Origin: Kribbella turkmenica | Lineage (GTDB): Bacteria; Actinomycetota; Actinomycetes; Propionibacteriales; Kribbellaceae | Assembly (NCBI RefSeq): GCF_004348725.1 | Contig: NZ_SMKR01000048.1 | Location: forward strand, 1 to 42,936 | Length of the DNA: 42,936 bases | Reading direction: 5' to 3' | Shown here: positions 28,038 to 35,354 of the stretch, in pieces | How the letters are laid out: each line of letters starts with the position of its first letter | How positions within the stretch are numbered: the first letter of the stretch is position 1 | Translations under genes and position numbers: made by a program | Notes under the pieces: model-generated | The model's input: the letters and a program-made list of their open reading frames with translations, nothing else | Database searches by the model: none | Told to the model about the DNA's origin: nothing

Positions 28038-28529
28038 TCAGTTCTCGGTGTGCGTCGGCGGCAGCTTGGTGCTGTCCTGCGCCTTGCCGTCCGCCTTCTC
28101 CGCGGCCTTGTCGCGACCCGCGTCCGGTACGTCGACCGGGTCCTTGGCGGGCTCGTCGACCTCGACCGGTTCCTCGGCGGCGTCGGTCGTGTCCTCGGCC
28201 TTGTCGTCGGCGGCCGGGGTCTCGGCGGCGTCCTCGTCCGGGAGCACCCGGCCGATCGCGGCCTTGACCACCTGCACCAGGACGCCCTCGGAGATCTCCA
28301 GCGTTACGTAGTCGTCGTCGGTCTCCTCGACGATCCCGACCAAGCCGCTGGTGGTGATCACCTTCGTGCCGGGAGTGAGGGAGGCGACCGTCTCGGCCTG
28401 CCGCTGGCGCTGCTTGCGCTGGGTGCGGCTCATGAACCAGATCATCCCGACGATCAGGATCAGCGGCAGCAGCAGCGTGAAGCCGGAGCCGCCCCCGGAA
28501 GAGGCCATCGGTACGGCGATCAGTTGCAT
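28038..28529 (-). CDS. yajC: Preprotein translocase subunit YajC
   Basis: A 163-residue YajC. It has one N-terminal membrane segment (about 18-33, FTLLLPLILIVGMIWF), then a basic RTQRKQRQRQ and the cytoplasmic beta domain with TPGTKVITTSGLVGIVEE and VTLEISEGVLVQVVKAAI, the family signature. The C-terminal about 65 residues are an acidic, disordered-looking tail (Asp/Glu/Ala/Lys), common in actinobacterial YajC. It forms a complex with SecD and SecF, whose genes follow after an 85-base gap. The ATG at 28529 has AAGGA about 13 bases upstream, not ideal; a second ATG at residue 8 is possible. Confidence 0.93.
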   Translation of the reverse strand: MQLIAVPMASSGGGSGFTLLLPLILIVGMIWFMSRTQRKQRQRQAETVASLTPGTKVITTSGLVGIVEETDDDYVTLEISEGVLVQVVKAAIGRVLPDEDAAETPAADDKAEDTTDAAEEPVEVDEPAKDPVDVPDAGRDKAAEKADGKAQDSTKLPPTHTEN

Positions 28530-28571
28530 CGGGACTCAGAATCCTTCGTCGTCGGGAGTACGGGGCATCCG

Positions 28572-28618
28572 GCACGCTCTGCAGAGGCGTGCAGGTCACA
28601 GCGGAACGACCTGAGGTC
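28572..28618. promoter_or_regulatory. Two near-palindromes upstream of yajC
   Basis: GCACGCTCTG and CAGAGGCGTGC (28572-28592) form an inverted repeat with a one-base bulge, centred on CTCTGCAGAG. GACCT-G-AGGTC (28608-28618) follows. Both lie in the 181-base spacer between ruvB and yajC, 43-89 bases before the yajC start, where operators would be expected. No regulator is recognised. Confidence 0.3.
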
Positions 28619-28620
28619 AG

Positions 28621-28648
28621 GCCACCGGGGAGTCTAACCCTGGGTGGC
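28621..28648 (-). terminator. Likely terminator after ruvB
   Basis: GCCACC (28621-28626) pairs with GGTGGC (28643-28648). A one-base bulge and four more inner pairs close a 7-base loop. It lies about 62 bases past the ruvB stop on the transcribed side. Confidence 0.4.
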
Positions 28649-28710
28649 AACAATCACCTCATGACACCGGGTCACGTTTGAGTTACTCGAGCGACCACCC
28701 GGTGCCGTAT

Positions 28711-29757
28711 TCACTCTGTGTCGAAGAGCGTGTCCGCGAACGTGGCGCCCTTCGGGACCTTCAGCCCGATGTGCCGCCAGGCCGCGGGCGTGGCGACGCG
28801 ACCGCGCGGCGTACGAGCCAGATAGCCCGACCGGACCAGAAACGGTTCGGCCACTTCCTCCACGGTCTCACGTTCCTCGCCGACCGCAACCGCCAAGGTG
28901 GAAAGTCCGACCGGACCGCCGCCGAAACGGCGGCACAGCGCGTCCAGGACGGAACGGTCCAGCCGGTCCAGGCCCATCTTGTCCACCTCGTACAGCTCCA
29001 GCGCCGCCTTCGACAGCGCGAGCGTGATGATCCCGTCGGCCCGCACCTCGGCGTAGTCGCGGACCCGGCGCAGCAGCCGGTTCGCGATCCGCGGCGTGCC
29101 GCGGGACCGGGAGGCGATCTCGGCCGCGCCCTCGGGGGTGATGTCGACCTCGAGCAGCGCGGCCGACCGGTTGACGATCTTCTCCAGCTCGGCGGCCTCG
29201 TAGAACTCCAGGTGCCCGGTGAACCCGAACCGGTCCCGCAGCGGCCCCGGCAGCAGGCCCGCCCGGGTGGTCGCGCCGACCAGCGTGAACGGCGGGATCT
29301 CCAGCGGGATCGCGGTGGCGCCCGGTCCCTTGCCGACGATCACGTCGACCCGGAAGTCCTCCATCGCCATGTACAGCAGTTCCTCGGCGGGCCGGGACAT
29401 CCGGTGGATCTCGTCGAGGAACAGCACCTCCCCCTCGCTCAGCCCGGACAGGATCGCGGCCAGGTCGCCGGCGTGCTGGATCGCCGGACCGCTGGTGATC
29501 CGCAGCGGCGCCGCCAGCTCGCTGGCGATGATCATCGCCAGCGTGGTCTTGCCCAGGCCGGGCGGACCGGACAGCAGCACGTGGTCCGGAGCCCGGTTGC
29601 GCCCGCGCGCCGCGTGCAGGACCAGTTCGAGCTGCTCGCTGACCCGGCGCTGTCCGCCGAACTCGGCCAGGGTGCGCGGGCGGAGCGCGGACTCGATCTT
29701 GCGTTCCTCGAGATCCACGGCGTCCGCGGACACCAGCGGCCTGACGTTGTCCTCCAT
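28711..29757 (-). CDS. ruvB: Holliday junction branch-migration ATPase RuvB
   Basis: A 348-residue AAA+ helicase motor that drives branch migration with RuvA. Motifs: [11 protein letters not shown] at the N-terminus, Walker [13 protein letters not shown], Walker [10 protein letters not shown], sensor 1 [11 protein letters not shown], arginine finger region LRDRFGF, and a C-terminal winged helix with [11 protein letters not shown]. Length is normal. Its ATG at 29757 follows the ruvA stop by 3 bases. It is the last gene of ruvC-ruvA-ruvB and is likely SOS-controlled through the box before ruvC. Confidence 0.97.
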   Translation of the reverse strand: MEDNVRPLVSADAVDLEERKIESALRPRTLAEFGGQRRVSEQLELVLHAARGRNRAPDHVLLSGPPGLGKTTLAMIIASELAAPLRITSGPAIQHAGDLAAILSGLSEGEVLFLDEIHRMSRPAEELLYMAMEDFRVDVIVGKGPGATAIPLEIPPFTLVGATTRAGLLPGPLRDRFGFTGHLEFYEAAELEKIVNRSAALLEVDITPEGAAEIASRSRGTPRIANRLLRRVRDYAEVRADGIITLALSKAALELYEVDKMGLDRLDRSVLDALCRRFGGGPVGLSTLAVAVGEERETVEEVAEPFLVRSGYLARTPRGRVATPAAWRHIGLKVPKGATFADTLFDTE

Positions 29758-29760
29758 CGG

Positions 29761-30363
29761 TTACGCCTTCGAGAGCACGCGCAGCGCGGCGCGGAGCAGG
29801 TCGGGGACGGACGGGTCCGGACTGTCGGCGGCGAGCGGCGAGACCGCGGTGACCGCGTCCTCCGCGTCCCGGGCGGACCAGCCGAGCCCGACCAGACCGG
29901 CGTGCACCTGGTCCCGCCAGGCCTCCTGCGACTGCAGCGGCCGGCCGGTCACCGTCTTCGAGGGCGCGCCGATCTTGTCCTTCAGCTCCAGCACGATCCG
30001 CTGCGCACCCTTCTTCCCGATCCCCGGCACCTTCACCAGTACGGCGAGATCCTCGGTGGCGACCGCCTGCCGCAACTGGTCCGGGCTGAGCACCGCGAGC
30101 GCGGCCTGCGCCAGCTTCGGCCCGACGCCGGAAGCGGTCTGCAGCAGCTCGAACAGGCTCTTCGCGTCGTCGTCCGCGAAGCCGTACAGCGTCAGCGAGT
30201 CCTCGCGCACCACCATCGACGTCGCGACCCGGGCCTCCTGCCCCGGCCGCAACCCCGCCAGCGTGCCGGGGTCGCAGTACACCAGGAGGCCCACTCCCCC
30301 GACCTCGATCACGGCACTGTCCACACCGATGGCCGCCACCGGCCCGCGCACGAACGCGATCAT
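29761..30363 (-). CDS. ruvA: Holliday junction DNA helicase subunit RuvA
   Basis: A 200-residue RuvA, the tetrameric junction-binding subunit. It starts with the OB-fold MIAFVRGPVAAIG and GVGLLVYC, then REDSLTLYGF. The two helix-hairpin-helix elements follow (LLQTASGVGPKLAQAAL and LVKVPGIGKKGAQRIVLEL). The C-terminal three-helix domain that contacts RuvB begins after a linker (DAEDAV through LLRAALRVL). The ATG at 30363 has GGGAGG six bases upstream; the frame is open further, but only as a shadow of ruvC. It lies 25 bases after ruvC. Confidence 0.97.
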   Translation of the reverse strand: MIAFVRGPVAAIGVDSAVIEVGGVGLLVYCDPGTLAGLRPGQEARVATSMVVREDSLTLYGFADDDAKSLFELLQTASGVGPKLAQAALAVLSPDQLRQAVATEDLAVLVKVPGIGKKGAQRIVLELKDKIGAPSKTVTGRPLQSQEAWRDQVHAGLVGLGWSARDAEDAVTAVSPLAADSPDPSVPDLLRAALRVLSKA

Positions 30364-30388
30364 CGCCAACCTCCCGGCACGCGCTTCC

Positions 30389-30985
30389 TCATCTCTTGCT
30401 CTCCTGGGCGGCCACCGCCGCACGGAGCCGCGCCACCTGCAGGCGGGACTGGGCCTGCGCCAACGCCTCGAGGTTCGACCGGGTGCCGGCCGCCTCCTGC
30501 AGGCGGGACGTCGTCCCACCGCGCCAGACCTGGCAGATCGCCAGCGCCAGCGCGTCCGCCGCGTCGGCGGGCGTCGGCCGCTCGGCCAGCCTGAGGATCC
30601 GGGTCACCATCGCGGTGACCTGCTCCTTGCCCGCCCGGCCGGAGCCGGTGACCGCGGCCTTCACTTCGCTCGGGGTGTGCAGCGCGACCGGCAGGCCACG
30701 CCGGGCCGCGACCACCATCGCGACCCCGGACGCCTGCGCCGTACCCATCACCGTCCGCACGTTGTGCTGCGCGAACACCCGCTCGACCGCGACCGCGTCC
30801 GGCCGGTGCTCGGTGATCCACTCCTCCAGCCCGGCCTCGATCCGGACCAGCCGCTTGGCCACGTCCAGGTCGGCCGGCGTCCGGATCACGCCGACGGCGA
30901 CCAGCGCCGGCGGCCTACCGGGTGTGCCCTCGACGATGCCGAGGCCGCACCGGGTCAGCCCCGGGTCGACGCCGAGCACCCGCAT
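30389..30985 (-). CDS. ruvC: Crossover junction endodeoxyribonuclease RuvC
   Basis: A 198-residue RNase H-fold resolvase that cuts Holliday junctions. The acidic catalytic residues are visible: Asp7 in [12 protein letters not shown], Glu68 in [12 protein letters not shown], and Asp141/Asp144 in [13 protein letters not shown]. The C-terminal 40 residues (Gln/Ala/Arg-rich helix) exceed the E. coli protein, which is normal for actinobacteria. The ATG at 30985 has GGAGG six bases upstream. It is the first gene of ruvCAB, with an SOS-type palindrome 11 bases before the start. Confidence 0.97.
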   Translation of the reverse strand: MRVLGVDPGLTRCGLGIVEGTPGRPPALVAVGVIRTPADLDVAKRLVRIEAGLEEWITEHRPDAVAVERVFAQHNVRTVMGTAQASGVAMVVAARRGLPVALHTPSEVKAAVTGSGRAGKEQVTAMVTRILRLAERPTPADAADALALAICQVWRGGTTSRLQEAAGTRSNLEALAQAQSRLQVARLRAAVAAQESKR

Positions 30986-30995
30986 GGACCACCTC

Positions 30996-31009
30996 CGAAC
31001 GTTTGTTCG
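30996..31009 (-). promoter_or_regulatory. LexA SOS box upstream of ruvC
   Basis: CGAAC-GTTT-GTTCG matches the actinobacterial LexA site (GAAC-N4-GTTC with flanking C/G). It begins 11 bases before the ruvC ATG and overlaps the leader. Control of the ruv operon by LexA is known in relatives. Confidence 0.75.
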
Positions 31010-31030
31010 ACAACCCTATCGGCACCGCGA

Positions 31031-32191
31031 TCAGAAGTAGTCGAGCATGTACGGCGTGGCGCCCGCGAAGACCGTGTCCAGGTCCGCCGCGGCTCCGCCC
31101 GAGGCGAGGCCGGACGCACGGAGCGTGGCCAGCGGCGTACCGGCATAGAGCGCCGCGAGGCCACGGGGGCCGAGCCGCAGCACGTCACCGGAGGCCTGGG
31201 TCCGGGTGAGCCGGCCGGAACCGCCGGCCACTGACAGGTGCCAGTCTCCGCTGTTGGCTGGTATCTCCGGGTCGTCGATCCGCAGGTCGGCCTCCACGGT
31301 TGCGTCCGGCGCGAAGCCGCGGGCGGCGATCGCCGCAGGAGCCTCGAGCAGTCGCACCATCCAGCGCTGGTGCTGCACGTCCTTGTAGGCCTCGTGCTCG
31401 ACCAGGAGATGCACCGGGTCGTCCGGCGAGATGTAGGCCTGCACAGTGCTCGCGATGGACGAGCCTGAGCCGACAGTCGCCCACAGTGCGCGAGCGGTCG
31501 CCTCGGAGCCGGCCACGAGCTCGTCCACACACAGGTCGGAGCCGGACCAGTTGTAGACGACGAAACCGTCGTCGGCGAGATACGCGAAGTTGTCCTCGTC
31601 CGCGAGCCACCCGGTGACCTGCTTGACCGGCCAGATCAGCGGACCGTTGGTACGGCGCCGTTCGTGCAGCTGGCCGACGAGTTCCAGGAACCGCTCCGCG
31701 TCCGCCGGCCCGGCACGCCGTACGGCGACCTCCTTGCCACCCAGCGCCCGCAGGTCGGCCGCCGGGAACGAGAACCGGTATCGGCCGCCACCGAACTCGT
31801 AGCCGAGGTGCCGGTAGATCACCGTGGTCGCCGGATACAGCCCGGACAGCGGGAAACCCTTGTCCACAGCCCGTTGCAGCAGCCCGCGCATCAGCGTGCT
31901 GCCCACCCCACGGCCGCGGTACTCCGGCGACACGACGACACCCGCGACCCCGGCCATCGGCACCCGGCGACCGGACCACCACTGCTCGAAGTCCCAGAAG
32001 CGGGCGGCCGCGACCACCTCGTCCCCGGCGGCGACCCCGACGTACCGCCCGTCGCCTATGAACACCCGGGCGTCCTCGAGCCACTGCTCCCGATCGCCGG
32101 CCGCCAACCCGCCGAAGGAGCGCGCCCGCACCCGGATCACCGCGTCCAGCTGATCCTCGGTGACATCCACGAACCGCAACGCGTCACTCAC
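31031..32191 (-). CDS. eis: Eis-like GNAT N-acetyltransferase
   Basis: A 386-residue protein with the three-part Eis layout: an N-terminal GNAT domain with acetyl-CoA loop YRGRGVGS (91-98), a second degenerate GNAT domain, and a C-terminal SCP2-like domain. Tyr126 in VIYRHLGYE matches the general acid Tyr126 of Mycobacterium tuberculosis Eis. The protein ends in Phe, as Eis does; there the C-terminal carboxylate is the base. So an active multi-site amine acetyltransferase is likely, and Eis proteins are known to acetylate aminoglycosides. The natural substrate is unknown here. The GTG at 32191 is the start. It lies downstream of the DUF4442 gene, separated by 75 bases. Confidence 0.85.
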   Translation of the reverse strand: MSDALRFVDVTEDQLDAVIRVRARSFGGLAAGDREQWLEDARVFIGDGRYVGVAAGDEVVAAARFWDFEQWWSGRRVPMAGVAGVVVSPEYRGRGVGSTLMRGLLQRAVDKGFPLSGLYPATTVIYRHLGYEFGGGRYRFSFPAADLRALGGKEVAVRRAGPADAERFLELVGQLHERRRTNGPLIWPVKQVTGWLADEDNFAYLADDGFVVYNWSGSDLCVDELVAGSEATARALWATVGSGSSIASTVQAYISPDDPVHLLVEHEAYKDVQHQRWMVRLLEAPAAIAARGFAPDATVEADLRIDDPEIPANSGDWHLSVAGGSGRLTRTQASGDVLRLGPRGLAALYAGTPLATLRASGLASGGAAADLDTVFAGATPYMLDYF

Positions 32192-32266
32192 GCCGCAGAC
32201 CCTACGTCGTCGCCGATCACCCGGGCGACACCGATACCCCCGGTGGACGCCGCCAGGCGGCCCGAG

Positions 32267-32728
32267 CTACTTCCGGTCGGTCACCCACAGGTGGATCGTG
32301 CCTTCGACCACCACCGTGCCGTCGTCCCGCGTGGCCTTGACGCGGACCGGCACGTCGGGGCCGGCCGTCCAGGACTCGGGGTCGGTCTCGGCGGAGCAGG
32401 TCAGGTCGGTGGTCGACCTGGCCAGGTAGGCGACCTCCATGCCCTTCGGCAGCCAGCGCTTGCCGGCGGGAACGGTCGCCTCGGCCAACGCTCCCATGGC
32501 CGCTTCCAGACCGTTGCAGACGGCAATCGCATGCACCGTCCCGATGTGGTTCTGCACGGCCCGCCGCTTCGGCAGCACCAGCGCCGCGTAGTTCGGGCTC
32601 ACCTGCACGAACCGCGGCCGGATCGACCGGAAGTACGGCGCCTTCCAGGTGAACCCGCGGGAGAACACCCGCTCCCCGCCCGGGACCGCTCGCAACTTCT
32701 CCCACATCCCCAACACCTGGCTTACCAT
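32267..32728 (-). CDS. DUF4442 hotdog-fold protein
   Basis: A 153-residue hotdog-fold protein. It has the N-terminal helix MWEKLRAVPGG, a long helix starting HIGTVHAIAVCNGLEAAMG (the hotdog 'sausage'), and strands such as EVAYLARSTTDLTCSAE and VVEGTIHLWVTDRK. The pattern fits DUF4442, related to PaaI-type thioesterases. An acyl-CoA thioesterase role is inferred only; no catalytic acid is evident. The ATG at 32728 lacks a ribosome-binding site but lies six bases after TAATAT, so a leaderless mRNA is possible. Confidence 0.8.
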   Translation of the reverse strand: MVSQVLGMWEKLRAVPGGERVFSRGFTWKAPYFRSIRPRFVQVSPNYAALVLPKRRAVQNHIGTVHAIAVCNGLEAAMGALAEATVPAGKRWLPKGMEVAYLARSTTDLTCSAETDPESWTAGPDVPVRVKATRDDGTVVVEGTIHLWVTDRK

Positions 32729-32734
32729 ACCCGA

Positions 32735-32740
32735 ATATTA
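32735..32740 (-). promoter_or_regulatory. Possible -10 element of a leaderless DUF4442 mRNA
   Basis: On the minus strand TAATAT stands six bases before the ATG of the hotdog gene, in an AT-rich patch unusual for the window. No clear -35 is visible. That spacing would put transcription start at or next to the ATG. Confidence 0.3.
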
Positions 32741-32748
32741 CCCACGAG

Positions 32749-33076
32749 TCACTTATCGCGTCGAGATGCCTGATCAGCACCGCCCGGCGCGAGCAGGGCA
32801 CGAGCCGCTCGCAGCGACGCCACCCGGTCGGCCATGTCGTACCCGGTCTCGAAGAATGTCACCAGGTCGTACCGTCCGACCAGCGCTGGACTGCCGGCGT
32901 CGCGGTTCTCGAAGCTCGCCCGGTCGGCCGCCGCAGCTTCGGGCAGCAGTCAGTGCGCTGTAGAGGCCGAGACCGTCACCGACGTACACATGGAGCAGCT
33001 CAACGGCACCGATCGTGGCCTGGAAGAGTTGCTCGACGGCAGTGTCCCGGCGGTCGGTGTCGATGGTCGTGGTCAG
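32749..33076 (-). pseudogene. Remnant of a SAM-dependent methyltransferase with internal deletion
   Basis: The minus strand from 33076 reads TTTIDTDRRDTAVEQ, then LLHVYVGDGLGLYSAL, the dimerisation start of a common actinobacterial methyltransferase (usually about 350 residues). At about 32960-32930 the sense moves to another frame and resumes as DRASFENRDAG, GRYDLVTFFETGYDMADRV and ALLAPGGAD, which is the region after motif II in that same family. It stops at 32749. The whole SAM-binding motif I region (some 150 or more residues) and the C-terminus are missing. The start reads CTG, where CTGA overlaps the stop of the upstream membrane gene, so an ATG or GTG was probably lost. Not functional. 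Confidence 0.7.
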
Positions 33077-33588
33077 GTTCCCTCGCCGCCCTGTCCGCGG
33101 TGTGCGGCCAGCAGCGGCTTGAGCGCCACCGCGGCGCCGATGACGAAGATCGCCGTGGCGAGGTAGATCAGACCGAGATGCCCGATGGTGTCGAGGCCCC
33201 ACGGGTAGTGCGCAGGCAGCGCTACCGCCAGGCCGAGGACAGGTGCCGCCACCGCTGTCACGTAGGCCCAGAGCAGACCACGCCGTACGCCGAACCACGC
33301 AAGCGCCGCAGTCGCCAGTCCCGTGGCGGCGATGAAGCCTGCGACGGCGATGTGAAGGTGGGACACATAATGGTAGAGGTCGTTGCTGAAGGCACGGATC
33401 TCGTCCCGTCGGACGTCGACCTGCTCGGGTCCGATGCCGAGCTCGAGAAAGGCACCGGTGAAGTTGCGGACGAAGAAGATCACCGCGTACCCGATGAAAG
33501 CGAGCGCGGCGAGTGCCATCAGAGCCGAGCCGGCACGCAGTGCGGCGGGTTCCGCGCTGGTCGATGGGCGGTGCGTTGTGGTTGACAT
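33073..33588 (-). CDS. Four-helix membrane protein of unknown function
   Basis: A 171-residue protein with about four membrane segments: near 21-41 (ALMALAALAFIGYAVIFFV), 78-98, 106-124 and 135-157. A short extracellular stretch contains DVRRDEIRAFSNDLYHYVSHLHIAVAGFIA, in parts; its His residues (YHYVSHLH) might bind metal or heme, but that is a guess. No family is recognised with confidence. The ATG at 33588 has AAGGGA five bases upstream. It lies 49 bases after the ArsM-like methyltransferase. Its stop overlaps the start of the methyltransferase remnant by 4 bases. Confidence 0.7.
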   Translation of the reverse strand: MSTTTHRPSTSAEPAALRAGSALMALAALAFIGYAVIFFVRNFTGAFLELGIGPEQVDVRRDEIRAFSNDLYHYVSHLHIAVAGFIAATGLATAALAWFGVRRGLLWAYVTAVAAPVLGLAVALPAHYPWGLDTIGHLGLIYLATAIFVIGAAVALKPLLAAHRGQGGEGT

Positions 33589-33637
33589 GGTTGTCCCTTC
33601 CGAACTGGACGGGCTGACGAGCGACTCGGGTCGCGAC

Positions 33638-34408
33638 TCAGCCGCTGGTCTTCACCGCTAGCACGGAGATGCTCTTGACGCCGTAGGTGGCGCTGGCGTC
33701 GCGGGCTCGCCGCGAGATGAACTCGTAGGGGTTGCGCCACATGGCTGTGACGGTGAGGCCGGCGGATTCGACCGCCGACACGAACTCGTCCTGCTGGGCG
33801 GCGCCGCCGATGCACGCGGCCCACAGGTCGGCGTCGCGGACGATGGAGTCCTTCAGCGGCCGTTCGGTGACGATGTCGGCGATCGCCAGCCGCCCGCCCG
33901 GCCGCAGTACCCGGGCCGCCTCGGCGAACACCCGGGCCTTGTCCGCGGACAGGTTGATCACCCCGTTCGAGATGCCACAGTCGAACGTCCCCGCGTCGGC
34001 CGGAATGCTCTCGATCCGCCCCTCCCGGAACTCGACCCGGCCCAGCCCGGCCTCGGCGGCGAGGCCGCGCGCACGGTCGAGTTGCTGCGGGGTGAAGTCC
34101 ACCCCGACGACCCGTCCATGCGGACCGACCAACTGGGCGGCGTAGCAGGCGTCCATGCCCGAGCCGCTCCCCAGATCGATCACCCGCTCACCGTCGGCAA
34201 GCTGCGCCAGGCCGAACACGTACCCGACCCCGGCGAACGAGTCCACGGCACCCCTCGGCACCCGGTCCAGCAGGTCGCCGTCGTACCCGAGCCGCTCGGC
34301 GAGCGACCGCCCCATCTCGAAGTGGTACGTGCCGTACGGCTGCTCGGCCACCAGGCGGTACGTCTCCTTGACCTTGGTCTCGAGTGCGACCAGATCCACC
34401 GCTGTCAT
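33638..34408 (-). CDS. ArsM-like SAM-dependent methyltransferase
   Basis: A 256-residue class I methyltransferase. Motif I is VIDLGSGSGMDA (76-87), with Asp104 in VVGVDFTP for the ribose, ISNGVINLS (146-154) and VLRPGGRLAIADI (167-179). The layout is that of arsenite methyltransferase-like proteins. However, the Cys in the SNCVxNL motif of true ArsM is Gly here; only Cys199 (AACIGGA) matches the later arsenic-binding Cys. Arsenite is therefore a doubtful substrate. The ATG at 34408 has AAGGAG five bases upstream. It is divergent from the ECF sigma operon, which codes a paralogue sharing the same ISNGVINLS and CI-GA motifs. Confidence 0.85.
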   Translation of the reverse strand: MTAVDLVALETKVKETYRLVAEQPYGTYHFEMGRSLAERLGYDGDLLDRVPRGAVDSFAGVGYVFGLAQLADGERVIDLGSGSGMDACYAAQLVGPHGRVVGVDFTPQQLDRARGLAAEAGLGRVEFREGRIESIPADAGTFDCGISNGVINLSADKARVFAEAARVLRPGGRLAIADIVTERPLKDSIVRDADLWAACIGGAAQQDEFVSAVESAGLTVTAMWRNPYEFISRRARDASATYGVKSISVLAVKTSG

Positions 34409-34451
34409 CCCCGCTCCTTCCCCCTTGTGAATGTTTGGACGGGGCGAGACG

Positions 34452-34483
34452 CTCGCCGTATTGCAGGTACGGCGAGATGCAAT
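34452..34483. promoter_or_regulatory. Nested inverted repeats in the divergent spacer
   Basis: CTCGCCGTA (34452-34460) and TACGGCGAG (34468-34476) are perfect 9-base inverted arms around a 7-base centre. Overlapping them, ATTGCA (34460-34465) and TGCAAT (34478-34483) form a second inverted repeat. Both sit between the divergent methyltransferase and sigma-factor genes, 30-61 bases before the latter, and could be operators or an RNA hairpin in the sigma-factor leader. Confidence 0.5.
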
Positions 34484-34512
34484 AAAGCAGCTCGCACCGG
34501 CGTCTCCAAGAT

Positions 34513-35127
34513 GTGGACCTGCTAGACGTCAGGCCGGGGAAGACCGTGGAAGACTCCCGAACCGATCAGCGAGAGAGCTTCCGCGACCTCGCGAGTTCGC
34601 AGCTCCCCCGGCTCTACTCGATCGCCCGCCGGCTGGTCGGGGACGACGCCGAGGACGCCGTACAGGACTGCCTGCTGAAAGGCTTCCAGCGCTACGACCA
34701 GCTCAAGTCGGCCGAATCCGGGCCGGCCTGGCTGACCACCATCCTGGTGAACAGCTGCCACGACGTCGGCCGCGCCTGTGCCCGCCGGCCCCAGGCCATC
34801 GACTTCGACGACGTCGAGAGGTTCTCGCTGTACCGCAAGATCGCCTACGAGGACCCCTTCCCGTACTCCGACTCACTCCATCTCGACTTCCTCGGCGAGT
34901 TCGGGCCGGAGGACGTCCACGCCGTACTCATGCGGCTGCCACCGCTCTACCGGATCCCACTGGTGCTCGTGCACATGGAGGGCTTCCTGGCCAAGGAGCT
35001 CGCCCGGCGCCTCGACGTGCCGCTCGGAACGGTGCTGGCACGACTGCACCGGGGGCGGAAGCTGTTCGAGAAGGAGCTCTGGGAGTACGCCGAGGAGACC
35101 GGGTTGCTGAAGGAAGGCACGTCATGA
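34513..35127 (+). CDS. ECF-family RNA polymerase sigma factor
   Basis: A protein of up to 204 residues with sigma-70 region 2 (about 22-90: FRDLASSQLPRLYSIARRL, DDAEDAVQDCLLKGFQ) and region 4 (about 133-186: LMRLPPLYRIPLVLVHMEGF, KELARRLDVPLGTVLARLHRGR), and no regions 1 or 3. This is an ECF sigma factor. The next gene encodes a zinc-type anti-sigma factor, so redox or electrophile control in the SigR/RsrA manner is likely. The frame may start at the GTG at 34513 or at a GTG at 34546, which has GGGGAAG before it. The stop overlaps the anti-sigma start by 4 bases. Confidence 0.92.
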   Translation: MDLLDVRPGKTVEDSRTDQRESFRDLASSQLPRLYSIARRLVGDDAEDAVQDCLLKGFQRYDQLKSAESGPAWLTTILVNSCHDVGRACARRPQAIDFDDVERFSLYRKIAYEDPFPYSDSLHLDFLGEFGPEDVHAVLMRLPPLYRIPLVLVHMEGFLAKELARRLDVPLGTVLARLHRGRKLFEKELWEYAEETGLLKEGTS

Positions 35128-35354
35128 TCAGCTGCCACGATGCCGTCAGGCAGCTCTGGGAGTACCTCGACGGCACCGTCGACCAGGCGGATCGTGCCCT
35201 CGTCGAGGAGCACCTGTCCCGGTGCCGGCGATGCTGCGGCGAGATGGAGTTCGCGCAGGAGTTGCGTCGCCTGCTCGCCGGGCCGGTGCCTGCTGACATC
35301 CCGGCCGAGGTACAGCGGCGGCTCAACCAGACGCTCGAGGAGATGGATCGATGA
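35124..35354 (+). CDS. Zinc-type anti-sigma factor (ZAS/RsrA-like)
   Basis: A 76-residue protein. It has Cys4-His5 at the start (MISCHDAVRQLWEYLDG) and the H-X3-C-X2-C signature HLSRCRRC (His30, Cys34, Cys37), with an extra Cys38. A C-terminal helix (LLAGPVPADIPAEVQRRL) follows. This is the compact zinc anti-sigma fold of RsrA and the mycothiol-system anti-sigma proteins, which release their sigma factor when the Cys residues are oxidised or modified. The ATG overlaps the sigma-factor stop (ATGA) and the stop overlaps the methyltransferase start (ATGA). It would bind the sigma factor encoded just before it. Confidence 0.88.
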   Translation: MISCHDAVRQLWEYLDGTVDQADRALVEEHLSRCRRCCGEMEFAQELRRLLAGPVPADIPAEVQRRLNQTLEEMDR

